This document shows, piece by piece, positions 7,569 to 14,139 of a stretch of DNA of 15,434 nucleotides. Source of the DNA: an uncultured Clostridia bacterium (GTDB lineage Bacteria > Bacillota > Clostridia > Oscillospirales > Acutalibacteraceae); NCBI GenBank assembly GCA_945971755.1, contig CAMFPJ010000024.1, positions 1 through 15,434 of the forward strand. The letters run 5' to 3'. Both the position numbers and the translations under genes were made by a program. Below the pieces are notes generated by a model. That model worked only from the letters and a program-made list of their open reading frames with translations, was not told where the DNA came from and did not search any database. Position 1 is the stretch's first letter. Each line of letters opens with the position of its first letter.

Positions 7569-9179
7569 ATGAACTCAACAATGATCATTACTTCTGCCCT
7601 TATTGTGTGCTTCTTTGCACTTATGATAGGCATCGGTGTACGCTCACGCAAACATGCAACAGACGTTAACGGCTTTGTGTTGGGCTCCCGTTCGGTAGGG
7701 CCCTGGCTCAGCGCCTTTGCTTTCGGTACATCTTACTTCTCGGCAGTTATCTTTGTAGGATACGCCGGTCAGTTCGGTTGGAACTTTGGCCTTGCATCAA
7801 CTTGGATTGGTCTTGGCAATGCATTTATCGGCTCACTTCTTGCCTGGTCGGTTCTGGGCAGAAGAACAAGAATTATGACTCAGGCAATCGGCTCAAAAAC
7901 AATGCCTGACTTCTTCGGTGCAAGATATAAATCAAAGGGACTGAAAATTGCGGCATCAATTATCACATTTGTGTTCTTAATTCCTTACACAGCATCACTC
8001 TTTAACGGCCTTTCAAGACTTTTCTCAATGGCATACAACGGAATTGACTATTCGGTATGCGTTATTGTAATGTCTGTTCTTACAGGTATTTACGTTCTTA
8101 TCGGCGGCTATATGGCAACTGCTCTTAATGACTTTATTCAGGGTCTTATTATGCTTGGCGGTATTGCAGCAGTAATTTTAGCCGTTCTTAAAGCAAACGG
8201 CGGTCTTTTGGCGGCTACACACTCACTCGCAATGGTTGAGGGTGCAAAAGGCTGGGACGGTGCAGGTGCATTCTCATCATTCCTCGGTCCTGACCCGCTC
8301 TTCCTTTTATTTGTTGTTATTCTTACATCTCTCGGTACTTGGGGGCTTCCGCAGATGGTTGGCAAGTTCTATGCTATCAAGAATGAAGACTCAATAAAAA
8401 AAGGTACTGTTATTTCAACAATTTTTGCAATTGTAGTTGCAGGCGGTTGCTACTTCCTCGGCGGCTTCGGCAGACTCTTCTCAGATGTTATTGAGGTTGA
8501 TGCCGCAACAGGAAAGCCGGTTGGCGGTTTTGACTCGATTATTCCTACAATGCTCTCAACTCTTTCCCCTGTTCTTATTGCAGTTGTTATTGTACTTGTT
8601 CTTTCAGCGTCAATGTCAACTCTTTCTTCACTTGTTCTTACAAGCGGTTCAACAGTTACACTTGACCTTATCGCTCCGCTTAGAAAGAAAGAAATGTCAG
8701 AAAAGAGCAAGATGCTTACAATGAGATTACTTATCGTTGTATTTATTGTGATTTCTGCTACTATTGCTATTTTCCAGGTTAACAGTAAATCAGAGATTAC
8801 TAAATATATTGCACAGATGATGGGCGTTTCCTGGGGTGCTCTTGCAGGCGCGTTCCTCGCCCCGTTCCTTTACGGCCTTTATTGGAAAAAGACAACAAAG
8901 GCAGCGGTTGTAGTATCATTCATCTACGGTGTCGGTCTTGAAATCATTCAGCTTCTTTTAGCTTTTGGCGTATTCTCATTCCCACAAGGTTCATTCCTTG
9001 CCGATGTTGTATTTAAGACCTCACTTCACTCAGGTTCATTTGCAATGGTAGGCGGACTTATTATCGTTCCCATTGTGAGCCTTATCACAAAAAAGACTTT
9101 GCCACAGGGCACAGATAAAATGTTCAAGTGCTACAACGATACTAAAACAGTAGGTATTACCGACAGTCTCGGTGAATAA
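7569..9179 (+). CDS. Sodium:solute symporter (SSS family), probable organic acid importer
   Basis: This 536-residue integral membrane protein has about 13 hydrophobic helices, the usual number for the SSS family (PutP, PanF, SglT). Family-like features are the GSRSVGPWLSAFAFGTSYFSAV segment in helices 1-2, a strongly hydrophobic core, and LVLSASMSTLSSLVLTSGS in the region that carries the second sodium-site serine/threonines in related transporters. There is no cleaved signal peptide. I chose ATG 7569 because AAAGGAG (7555-7561) is 7 bases upstream; the in-frame ATG at 7563 is only 1 base from that site. It lies 28 bases after the acyl-CoA ligase and 25 before iorA, so it is almost certainly co-transcribed. 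An aryl or other organic acid used by the ligases is a reasonable substrate guess from context only. Confidence 0.88.
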   Translation: MNSTMIITSALIVCFFALMIGIGVRSRKHATDVNGFVLGSRSVGPWLSAFAFGTSYFSAVIFVGYAGQFGWNFGLASTWIGLGNAFIGSLLAWSVLGRRTRIMTQAIGSKTMPDFFGARYKSKGLKIAASIITFVFLIPYTASLFNGLSRLFSMAYNGIDYSVCVIVMSVLTGIYVLIGGYMATALNDFIQGLIMLGGIAAVILAVLKANGGLLAATHSLAMVEGAKGWDGAGAFSSFLGPDPLFLLFVVILTSLGTWGLPQMVGKFYAIKNEDSIKKGTVISTIFAIVVAGGCYFLGGFGRLFSDVIEVDAATGKPVGGFDSIIPTMLSTLSPVLIAVVIVLVLSASMSTLSSLVLTSGSTVTLDLIAPLRKKEMSEKSKMLTMRLLIVVFIVISATIAIFQVNSKSEITKYIAQMMGVSWGALAGAFLAPFLYGLYWKKTTKAAVVVSFIYGVGLEIIQLLLAFGVFSFPQGSFLADVVFKTSLHSGSFAMVGGLIIVPIVSLITKKTLPQGTDKMFKCYNDTKTVGITDSLGE

Positions 9180-9204
9180 AAATAAACAGTAAAAGGTGAT
9201 AACT

Positions 9205-10941
9205 TTGAAAAAGTTAATGCTTGGCAATGAAGCCATTGCACGCGGTCTTTATGAAGCAGGTGTTAAGGTTGTTTCCAGTTACCCGGGAACACCGTCAACC
9301 GAAATCACGGAGTTTGCCGCAAAATATGATGAAATTTACTGCGAATGGGCTCCTAACGAAAAGGTAGCAACGGAAGTTGCTTTCGGAGCGTCACTTCGCG
9401 GTGCAAGAAGCGCCTGTGCTATGAAGCACGTAGGTCTTAATGTTGCCGCTGACCCGCTTTTCACACTATCTTACACGGGAGTTGGCGGCGGTATGGTGCT
9501 TTTCGTAGCAGACGACCCTGCCATGCACTCCTCTCAGAATGAGCAGGACTCACGGCACTACGCTATTGCGGCTAAGGTTCCGATGCTTGAGCCTGCAGAC
9601 TCAAGCGAAGCAAAGGACTTTGTTAAAGCGGCTTACCGCATTTCCGAGGAATATGACACTCCCGTCATTATTCGTATGTGCACAAGAATTGCACATTCAC
9701 AAAGCAGTGTTGAACTTTGTGAAAGAGAGGAAATCACTCTTCCCGAATATAAAAAGAACCCGCAGAAATACATAATGGCTCCTGCGAACGCAATTCGCCG
9801 CCACCCGTTTGTTGAAGAAAGAACAAAGAAGCTTCAAGCACTTGGCGAGACGTCTTCTCTTAACAAGATAGAAAAAACAGGCAAAGAAATGGGTATTATC
9901 TGCTCGGGTACTTGCTATCAATACGTTAAAGAAGTTTTCGGTGACAGCGTTTCCGTATTAAAACTCGGTCTTGTTAACCCGCTTCCCGTTGAAATCATCA
10001 AAGACTTTGCTTCTTATGTTGATAAACTTTATGTAATTGAAGAGCTTGACCCGATTATTGAAACACATCTTAATAATATCGGTATAAAATGCGTCGGAAA
10101 AGAGATGTTCTCACTTCTGGGCGAGTACAATCAGAACACTATCCGCAAAGCATTTGGTATCCCCGTTCCCGAAAACACGGCGACCGATACGGCTATTCCG
10201 ATTCGCCCGCCCGTTATGTGTCCCGGTTGCCCTCACCGCGGTTTATTCTACACATTGTCTAAACACAAGATAACCGCCCTCGGTGATATAGGCTGTTACA
10301 CTCTCGGCAGTGCCGCTCCCCTCTTTGCCCTTGACTCAACACTTTGTATGGGTGCTTCTGTTTCGGGTATTCACGGCTTTAACAAAGCCGGCGGAGAGGA
10401 AAGCGAAAAGAAAACAGTCTGCGTTATCGGTGACTCAACCTTTATGCACTCCGGTATGACGGGTCTTGTCAATATTGCTTACAACGGCTCTAACTCAACT
10501 GTTATTATTCTTGATAACTCCATTACGGGAATGACAGGTCATCAGCAGAACCCCACAACAGGCTACAACATTAAGGGGGAGCCTGCCGCTGCAGTTAATC
10601 TTGAAGAGCTTTGCCGTTCAATCGGCATTGAAAGAGTAAGAGTTGTTGACCCTTACAATCTTAAAGAGTGTGAAGACGCAATTCTTGAAGAGCTTTCCGT
10701 TGCCGCACCGTCGGTTATTATTTCAAGACGACCCTGTATGCTTTTGAAATATGTTAAAGCAAAGTCACCCGTTACCGTCAACGAAGACAAATGCGTTGGC
10801 TGTAAAATGTGTATGAAGATTGGCTGTCCCGCAATAAGCATTAAGAACGGTAAAGCGCATATCGACTTTACACAATGCGTCGGCTGCGACGTATGCACTC
10901 AGATGTGCAAGGTCAATGCCATTGAAAAGGGGGACAGATAA
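9205..10941 (+). CDS. iorA: Indolepyruvate:ferredoxin oxidoreductase, alpha subunit
   Basis: This 578-residue subunit, with IorB, interconverts aryl pyruvates plus CoA and aryl-acetyl-CoA plus CO2, using ferredoxin. Visible features are the N-terminal pyrimidine-type domain (LGNEAIARGLYEAG, SYPGTPSTEI), CPGCPH at Cys339-342, the thiamine pyrophosphate domain with GDIGCYTLG and GDS at 409-411 followed by LDNSITGMTG, and two C-terminal [4Fe-4S] motifs: Cys530-533-536-541 and Cys558-561-564-568. Size fits the family (about 570-640). I chose the TTG at 9205: AGGTGA (9194-9199) lies 5 bases upstream, the same spacing as at the first gene of the operon, and the protein then begins MKKLMLGNEAIARG as in relatives. 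A GTG at 9196 falls inside the ribosome binding site. iorB follows 1 base after the stop. Confidence 0.95.
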   Translation: MKKLMLGNEAIARGLYEAGVKVVSSYPGTPSTEITEFAAKYDEIYCEWAPNEKVATEVAFGASLRGARSACAMKHVGLNVAADPLFTLSYTGVGGGMVLFVADDPAMHSSQNEQDSRHYAIAAKVPMLEPADSSEAKDFVKAAYRISEEYDTPVIIRMCTRIAHSQSSVELCEREEITLPEYKKNPQKYIMAPANAIRRHPFVEERTKKLQALGETSSLNKIEKTGKEMGIICSGTCYQYVKEVFGDSVSVLKLGLVNPLPVEIIKDFASYVDKLYVIEELDPIIETHLNNIGIKCVGKEMFSLLGEYNQNTIRKAFGIPVPENTATDTAIPIRPPVMCPGCPHRGLFYTLSKHKITALGDIGCYTLGSAAPLFALDSTLCMGASVSGIHGFNKAGGEESEKKTVCVIGDSTFMHSGMTGLVNIAYNGSNSTVIILDNSITGMTGHQQNPTTGYNIKGEPAAAVNLEELCRSIGIERVRVVDPYNLKECEDAILEELSVAAPSVIISRRPCMLLKYVKAKSPVTVNEDKCVGCKMCMKIGCPAISIKNGKAHIDFTQCVGCDVCTQMCKVNAIEKGDR

Positions 10942-10942
10942 T

Positions 10943-11515
10943 ATGAGCACTAAAAATATTATGATTGTGGGCGTTGGCGGTCAAGGCAGTCTTCTGGCAA
11001 GCAAGCTTTTAGGCTCACTTTTAACAGACGAGGGCTTTGACGTTAAAGTATCCGAAGTTCACGGTATGAGCCAGCGCGGCGGCTCTGTTGTTACCTATGT
11101 TCGTTTCGGTGACAAGGTTTACTCCCCCGTTATCAGCGAAGGCGAAGCAGACGTTATCGTTTCGTTTGAAAAGATTGAAGCCGCAAGATACCTTGCCTGT
11201 CTTAAAAAAGACGGTAAAATAATCGTTAACACTCAGGAAATCGACCCAATGCCTGTTATTACAGGTTCGGCAGAATACCCTTCCGGTATTATTGATGAAA
11301 TGAGAGCAAAAGGCGCATTTGTTGACGCTATTGACGCACTCGAGCTTGCAAAACAGGCAGGCAATGCCAAAAGTGTTAACATTGTACTTATGGGCAGAGT
11401 TGCAAAATACTTTGATATTCCCTATGAAAAGTGGCTTCTTGCCATTGAAAAAAATGTTAAACCTCAATTTGTTGAAATAAATAAAAAAGCCTTTGCTTTG
11501 GGCTATAATGTTTAA
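10943..11515 (+). CDS. iorB: Indolepyruvate:ferredoxin oxidoreductase, beta subunit
   Basis: This 190-residue protein is the gamma-type domain partner of IorA. It shows the family's VGVGGQGSLLASKLLG nucleotide-binding-like N-terminus, the EVHGMSQRGGSVVTYVRFG motif thought to contact the CoA/TPP site, and the late GNAKSVNIVLMG segment. Length is normal (about 190-200). I chose ATG 10943, 1 base after the iorA stop, with an AAGGGGGA Shine-Dalgarno inside the end of iorA; an upstream in-frame ATG at 10916 is internal to iorA and has no such site. Tight spacing implies translational coupling and a stoichiometric complex. Confidence 0.95.
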   Translation: MSTKNIMIVGVGGQGSLLASKLLGSLLTDEGFDVKVSEVHGMSQRGGSVVTYVRFGDKVYSPVISEGEADVIVSFEKIEAARYLACLKKDGKIIVNTQEIDPMPVITGSAEYPSGIIDEMRAKGAFVDAIDALELAKQAGNAKSVNIVLMGRVAKYFDIPYEKWLLAIEKNVKPQFVEINKKAFALGYNV

Positions 11516-11533
11516 TAAAAAGGAGACTCGGTT

Positions 11534-12847
11534 ATGGAAGAACAGCATTATTATCAACCGGAAATTGAAACTGCTTCCCGAGAAAAAATCGTTGAAATTC
11601 AAAACGAAAAAATCAAAAAGCAAGTAAAACACGTTTACGAAAATGTTGAGTATTACCGTAAACTTATGGACGAGAAAGGTGTTAAGCCTGAAGATATTCA
11701 GACTATTGACGACATTAAGAAACTGCCTTTCTTAACAAAGGCAGACCTTCGAGAAGCTTATCCTTACGGCCTTCTCGGCACAGACCTTAAAAACTGCGTC
11801 AGAATTCAGTCAACCTCAGGCACAACAGGCAAGAGAGTTGTTGCATTTTACACTCAGGCAGATATTGAGCTTTGGGAGGAATGCTGTGCACGTGCCATTG
11901 TTGCGGCAGGCGGCACAAAGGACGATGTTTGTCAGGTTTGCTACGGTTACGGCCTTTTCACAGGCGGTCCCGGTCTTAACGGCGGTTCACACAAGGTTGG
12001 CTGCCTTACACTCCCCATGTCATCAGGCAACACGGAGCGTCAAATTCAGTTTATGATGGACCTTAAGTCAACAATTCTTTGCTGCACTCCTTCTTACGCC
12101 GCATATATCGGTGAATCTCTTGCAGATGCAGGCTACAAGCCTGAAGATAACCATCTTAAAGCAGGTATTTTCGGTGCAGAGCCCTGGACAGAGGAAATGA
12201 GAAGAAATATTGAAAAGAGCCTCGGCATTAAAGCATACGACATTTACGGCTTAACGGAAACAAGCGGCCCCGGCGTGTCCTTTGAATGTTCGGAACAGAC
12301 AGGCATGCACATTAACGAAGACCATTTCTATGCTGAAATCATTGACCCGGATACAGGCGAAGTTCTTCCCGAGGGAAGCAAGGGCGAACTTGTATTTACA
12401 TCGCTTGACAAAGAGGCATTCCCGCTTCTTCGTTACAGAACAAGAGATATCTGCGTTCTTACACGTAAAAAGTGCTCTTGCGGCAGAACTCACGTTAAAA
12501 TGTGTAAGCCCATGGGCAGAAGCGACGATATGCTTATTGTTCGCGGCGTTAACGTATTCCCCAGCCAGATTGAAACAGTTCTTCTCAATGAGGGTTACAC
12601 ACCTAACTATCAGATTATCGTTGACAGAGCTAACAACACCGACACTATTGATATTAACGTTGAGCTTTCTCCCGAGCAGTTCTCCGATAAAGTCAGCGAA
12701 ACACAGGCAAAGGAAAAGGCATTGGAAGGAGCAATGCGTACAATGCTCGGTATCGGTCCTAAGGTACACCTTGTACCGCCTAAATCAGTTGTTCGCAGTG
12801 AGGGCAAAGCAGTCAGAGTAATTGATAAGCGTAAACTTCACGATTAA
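11534..12847 (+). CDS. paaK: Phenylacetate-CoA ligase-like aryl-CoA ligase
   Basis: This 437-residue ANL-superfamily enzyme has the length and motifs of PaaK: STSGTTG at 93-99, YGYGLFTGGPG, GAEPWTEEMR, DIYGLTETSGPG at 236-247 (the Glu that binds magnesium/AMP is in the YGLTE stretch), LRYRTRD, a CSCGRTH cysteine cluster, and GRSDDMLIVRGVNVFPSQIE in the C-terminal hinge domain. It links phenylacetate or a related aryl acid to CoA at the cost of ATP to AMP; in anaerobes with ior genes such enzymes may act on indoleacetate or 4-hydroxyphenylacetate. The start is backed by AAAAAGGAG 8-9 bases upstream, 18 bases after iorB. The order iorA-iorB-paaK-ACT recurs in Clostridia and archaea. The symbol reflects family, not proven phenylacetate specificity. 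Confidence 0.93.
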   Translation: MEEQHYYQPEIETASREKIVEIQNEKIKKQVKHVYENVEYYRKLMDEKGVKPEDIQTIDDIKKLPFLTKADLREAYPYGLLGTDLKNCVRIQSTSGTTGKRVVAFYTQADIELWEECCARAIVAAGGTKDDVCQVCYGYGLFTGGPGLNGGSHKVGCLTLPMSSGNTERQIQFMMDLKSTILCCTPSYAAYIGESLADAGYKPEDNHLKAGIFGAEPWTEEMRRNIEKSLGIKAYDIYGLTETSGPGVSFECSEQTGMHINEDHFYAEIIDPDTGEVLPEGSKGELVFTSLDKEAFPLLRYRTRDICVLTRKKCSCGRTHVKMCKPMGRSDDMLIVRGVNVFPSQIETVLLNEGYTPNYQIIVDRANNTDTIDINVELSPEQFSDKVSETQAKEKALEGAMRTMLGIGPKVHLVPPKSVVRSEGKAVRVIDKRKLHD

Positions 12848-12855
12848 AAAGGAGT

Positions 12856-12879
12856 AATAGTGTGAAAAATCACACTATT
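12856..12879 (+). repeat. Perfect 10-bp hairpin just after a Shine-Dalgarno
   Basis: AATAGTGTGA (12856-12865) is the exact reverse complement of TCACACTATT (12870-12879), separated by AAAA. No T tract follows, so it is not an intrinsic terminator. It begins 1 base after the AAAGGAG site and would bury the GTG at 12862 in the stem. It could be a transcript-stabilising or translation-blocking stem, or a protein-binding palindrome in DNA. Confidence 0.75.
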
Positions 12880-12897
12880 CCGATTGTATTGCCCTAA
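12862..12897 (+). CDS. Possible 11-codon leader micro-ORF
   Basis: A strong Shine-Dalgarno, AAAGGAG (12848-12854), directly follows the paaK stop and stands 7 bases before a GTG at 12862. That GTG opens a reading frame of only 11 codons (MKNHTIPIVLP), ending with TAA at 12895-12897. The first part of the frame lies inside the hairpin at 12856-12879. It is too short to judge by codon use, and it has no run of one regulatory amino acid as a classical attenuation peptide would. It may be a leader peptide, or simply the remnant of a start site separated from its gene by inserted DNA. Confidence 0.3.
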   Translation: MKNHTIPIVLP

Positions 12898-12923
12898 AAG
12901 CATGCCTGTGGCATAATTTTGAG

Positions 12924-13026
12924 ATGGCTAAATTCCCATTATACGCCTTATCCGGCTACAATAAGGCGTTAGGAATTTTTTATAAACTATTTGTAGCCGG
13001 AAAGGCTATGGGAATTAATATGGCTA
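12924..13026. mobile_element. Possible miniature inverted-repeat element with 7-bp direct repeats
   Basis: The direct repeat ATGGCTA occurs at 12924-12930 and again at 13020-13026. Between them lies an imperfect inverted repeat: 12931-12939 pairs with 13008-13016 (9 bp), 12945-12949 with 13002-13006 (5 bp) and 12951-12961 with 12991-13001 (11 bp), leaving a 29-base central loop. The interval between direct repeats is 89 bases, and repeat plus interval is 96 bases, exactly 32 sense codons in the frame of the ACT gene. This is the layout of a small non-autonomous insertion with target-site duplication. The terminal match is not perfect, since 3 extra bases lie between the right inverted repeat and the right direct repeat. 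A conserved cis-regulatory RNA is the main alternative. No second copy is present in the window. Confidence 0.4.
12930..12981 (+). terminator. Terminator-like hairpin upstream of the ACT gene
   Basis: Within the same DNA as the inverted-repeat element, 12943-12951 (ACGCCTTAT) pairs with 12961-12969 around a 9-base loop. A lower 7-bp stem pairs 12930-12936 with 12972-12978. The T tract 12976-12981 overlaps the end of the lower stem, as in an intrinsic terminator. This fold shares bases with, and so excludes, the longer 12931-13016 hairpin. Whether it terminates, and under what condition, is unknown. A full stop here would leave the ACT gene without transcript from the upstream promoter. Confidence 0.4.
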
Positions 13027-13439
13027 TTAAACAATTATCAGTATTTGTTGAAAACAAACCCGGCACGCTCTTGGAAATAGTTAAATCTTTAGCGGACGCA
13101 GAGATTAACATTCGTGCTATGAGCATTGCAGACACAAAAGATTTCGGTATTCTTCGTTTAATCGTGTCAGATACCGAAAAAGCCAAGAATATTCTTTCGG
13201 AGGACTGTGTTGTTACGGTTACTGACGTTATTGCCGCCGAAATGAGTGACAAGGCGGGCGCATTGTCTGCTGTTTTAACCGCTTTCGGCAAGTCAAACAT
13301 TAACATTGAATATATGTACGCTTTCACCGCTTCGACGGAGCTTGGTGCGTATGTTGTTCTTCGTGTTGACGACAACGCAGCCGCTGAAAAAGTGTTAAAG
13401 GATAACGGCATTGCAACTCTTGACAATGCAGCTATCTGA
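13020..13439 (+). CDS. Tandem ACT-domain amino-acid-binding protein
   Basis: This 139-residue protein has two ACT domains (about 4-66 and 70-139). The first shows the classic FVENKPGTLLEIVKSLADAEINIRAMSI pattern and the second the DKAGALSAVLTAFGKSNINIEYMY pattern. ACT domains bind amino acids and report their level to enzymes or regulators; stand-alone pairs like this commonly end ior/aryl-CoA ligase operons, so sensing an aromatic amino acid is likely. The start is not certain. ATG 13020 gives the family-like MAIKQLSVFVENKPG and has only GGGA (13010-13013) upstream. In-frame ATGs also exist at 13008 and 12924, the latter adding 32 residues encoded by the inverted-repeat element. A 172-base gap separates it from paaK, unlike the tight spacing elsewhere in the operon. 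A terminator follows. Confidence 0.85.
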   Translation: MAIKQLSVFVENKPGTLLEIVKSLADAEINIRAMSIADTKDFGILRLIVSDTEKAKNILSEDCVVTVTDVIAAEMSDKAGALSAVLTAFGKSNINIEYMYAFTASTELGAYVVLRVDDNAAAEKVLKDNGIATLDNAAI

Positions 13440-13456
13440 AAAGAGTTAATTTAACT

Positions 13457-13492
13457 AAAAAATCAGTTGTCCGCTGCGGCAACTGATTTTTT
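13457..13492 (+). terminator. Intrinsic terminator of the ior operon
   Basis: A 13-bp perfect stem (13457-13469 with 13480-13492) with a GC-rich 10-base loop ends in TTTTTT at 13487-13492. The A-rich 5' arm makes it potentially bidirectional. It lies 17 bases after the ACT stop codon. Confidence 0.92.
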
Positions 13493-13553
13493 GTGTTCAA
13501 ATGTGATAATTTATGATACAATAGTATTAATATTATTTTCGGAGATGATTTTT

Positions 13554-14069
13554 TTGGAATTTTCACAGGTAATTAAAGAACGTTATTCCTGTAAAAAATA
13601 TGACGGCAGAAAAATAAGCGATGAACAGTTAACAAGAATTCTCGAAGCAGGAAGATTAGCCCCTACCGCTAAAAATTTGCAGGAGCAGCACATTTACGTT
13701 GCAAACACTCCCGAAGTTTTGGCGGTAATCGACAAGCACACACCCTGTCGGTATAACGCAGGCACGGTTTTGATTGTTGCCTTTAACAAGGACAATGTTT
13801 ACACCTACCCAAATTCTACCCGTCAGTCAGGAATTGAGGACGCAACAATAGTGGCTACACACTTAATTTTAGCTGCCGCCGATATTGGCATTGACAGTTG
13901 CTGGGTAAACTGTGTTGACATTGATGCTCTTAAAGCCGATTTAGGACTTCCCGACAATGAAGAAATACTTATGCTTTTAGATTTAGGCTTTGCCGAAAAA
14001 GGCGCGGGTCCCCTGCCTAATCACAGTTTAAGGAAAGAACTGTCCGAAACAGTAACTTACTTAAAATAA
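13554..14069 (+). CDS. Nitroreductase-family flavoprotein
   Basis: This 171-residue protein is a short nitroreductase-like FMN oxidoreductase. Typical signs are the N-terminal IKERYSCKKYDGRKIS (the RxSxRxF-like FMN phosphate-binding segment), LEAGRLAPTAKNLQEQ, the central VATHLILAAADIGIDSCWV helix and LGLPDNEEILMLLDLGF near the C-terminus. Such enzymes use NAD(P)H and FMN to reduce quinones, nitro compounds or unsaturated bonds; the substrate is not predictable. The best start is TTG 13554, 9 bases after GGAG (13541-13544). An in-frame ATG at 13545 abuts that site directly and is unlikely. A TACAAT at 13517-13522 could be the -10 box of its own promoter, as the previous operon terminates at 13492, but no good -35 is visible. 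Confidence 0.87.
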   Translation: MEFSQVIKERYSCKKYDGRKISDEQLTRILEAGRLAPTAKNLQEQHIYVANTPEVLAVIDKHTPCRYNAGTVLIVAFNKDNVYTYPNSTRQSGIEDATIVATHLILAAADIGIDSCWVNCVDIDALKADLGLPDNEEILMLLDLGFAEKGAGPLPNHSLRKELSETVTYLK

Positions 14070-14085
14070 ACCGAGAAGAAAAATA

Positions 14086-14139
14086 AAAGACACCGAAGAT
14101 TAGTGAATTAAAAAGTTCACTAACACTTCGGTGTTTTTT
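14086..14139 (+). terminator. Bidirectional terminator between convergent genes
   Basis: The outer stem 14090-14098 pairs with 14126-14134 (9 bp). After a small internal loop, the inner stem 14100-14107 pairs with 14116-14123 (8 bp). TTTTTT at 14134-14139 serves the nitroreductase transcript. The A-rich 5' flank gives a T-rich tail on the other strand, serving the deacetylase gene, whose stop codon begins where the T tract ends. Confidence 0.92.

Noticed and set aside
11021..11632. 203-codon - strand open frame opposite iorB
   Set aside because: Rich in Phe, Asn and Cys as expected for the antisense of this codon usage, with no motifs; iorB on the + strand is clear.
12282..12821. 179-codon + strand frame inside paaK
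   Set aside because: Out of frame with the well-supported PaaK-like ligase and without any domain motif or ribosome binding site.
12902..12919. ATGCC-TGT-GGCAT followed by AATTTT, a terminator-like mini hairpin
   Set aside because: The stem is 5 bp with a 3-base loop and a short T run; too weak to call on its own, although it adds to the structured nature of this gap.
12943..12969. Resemblance of CGCCTTATCCGGCTACAA to the E. coli REP/BIME sequence
   Set aside because: It differs by one missing base, lies in a Firmicute context where those elements are not known, and is a single copy with a different partner arm; chance similarity is more likely.
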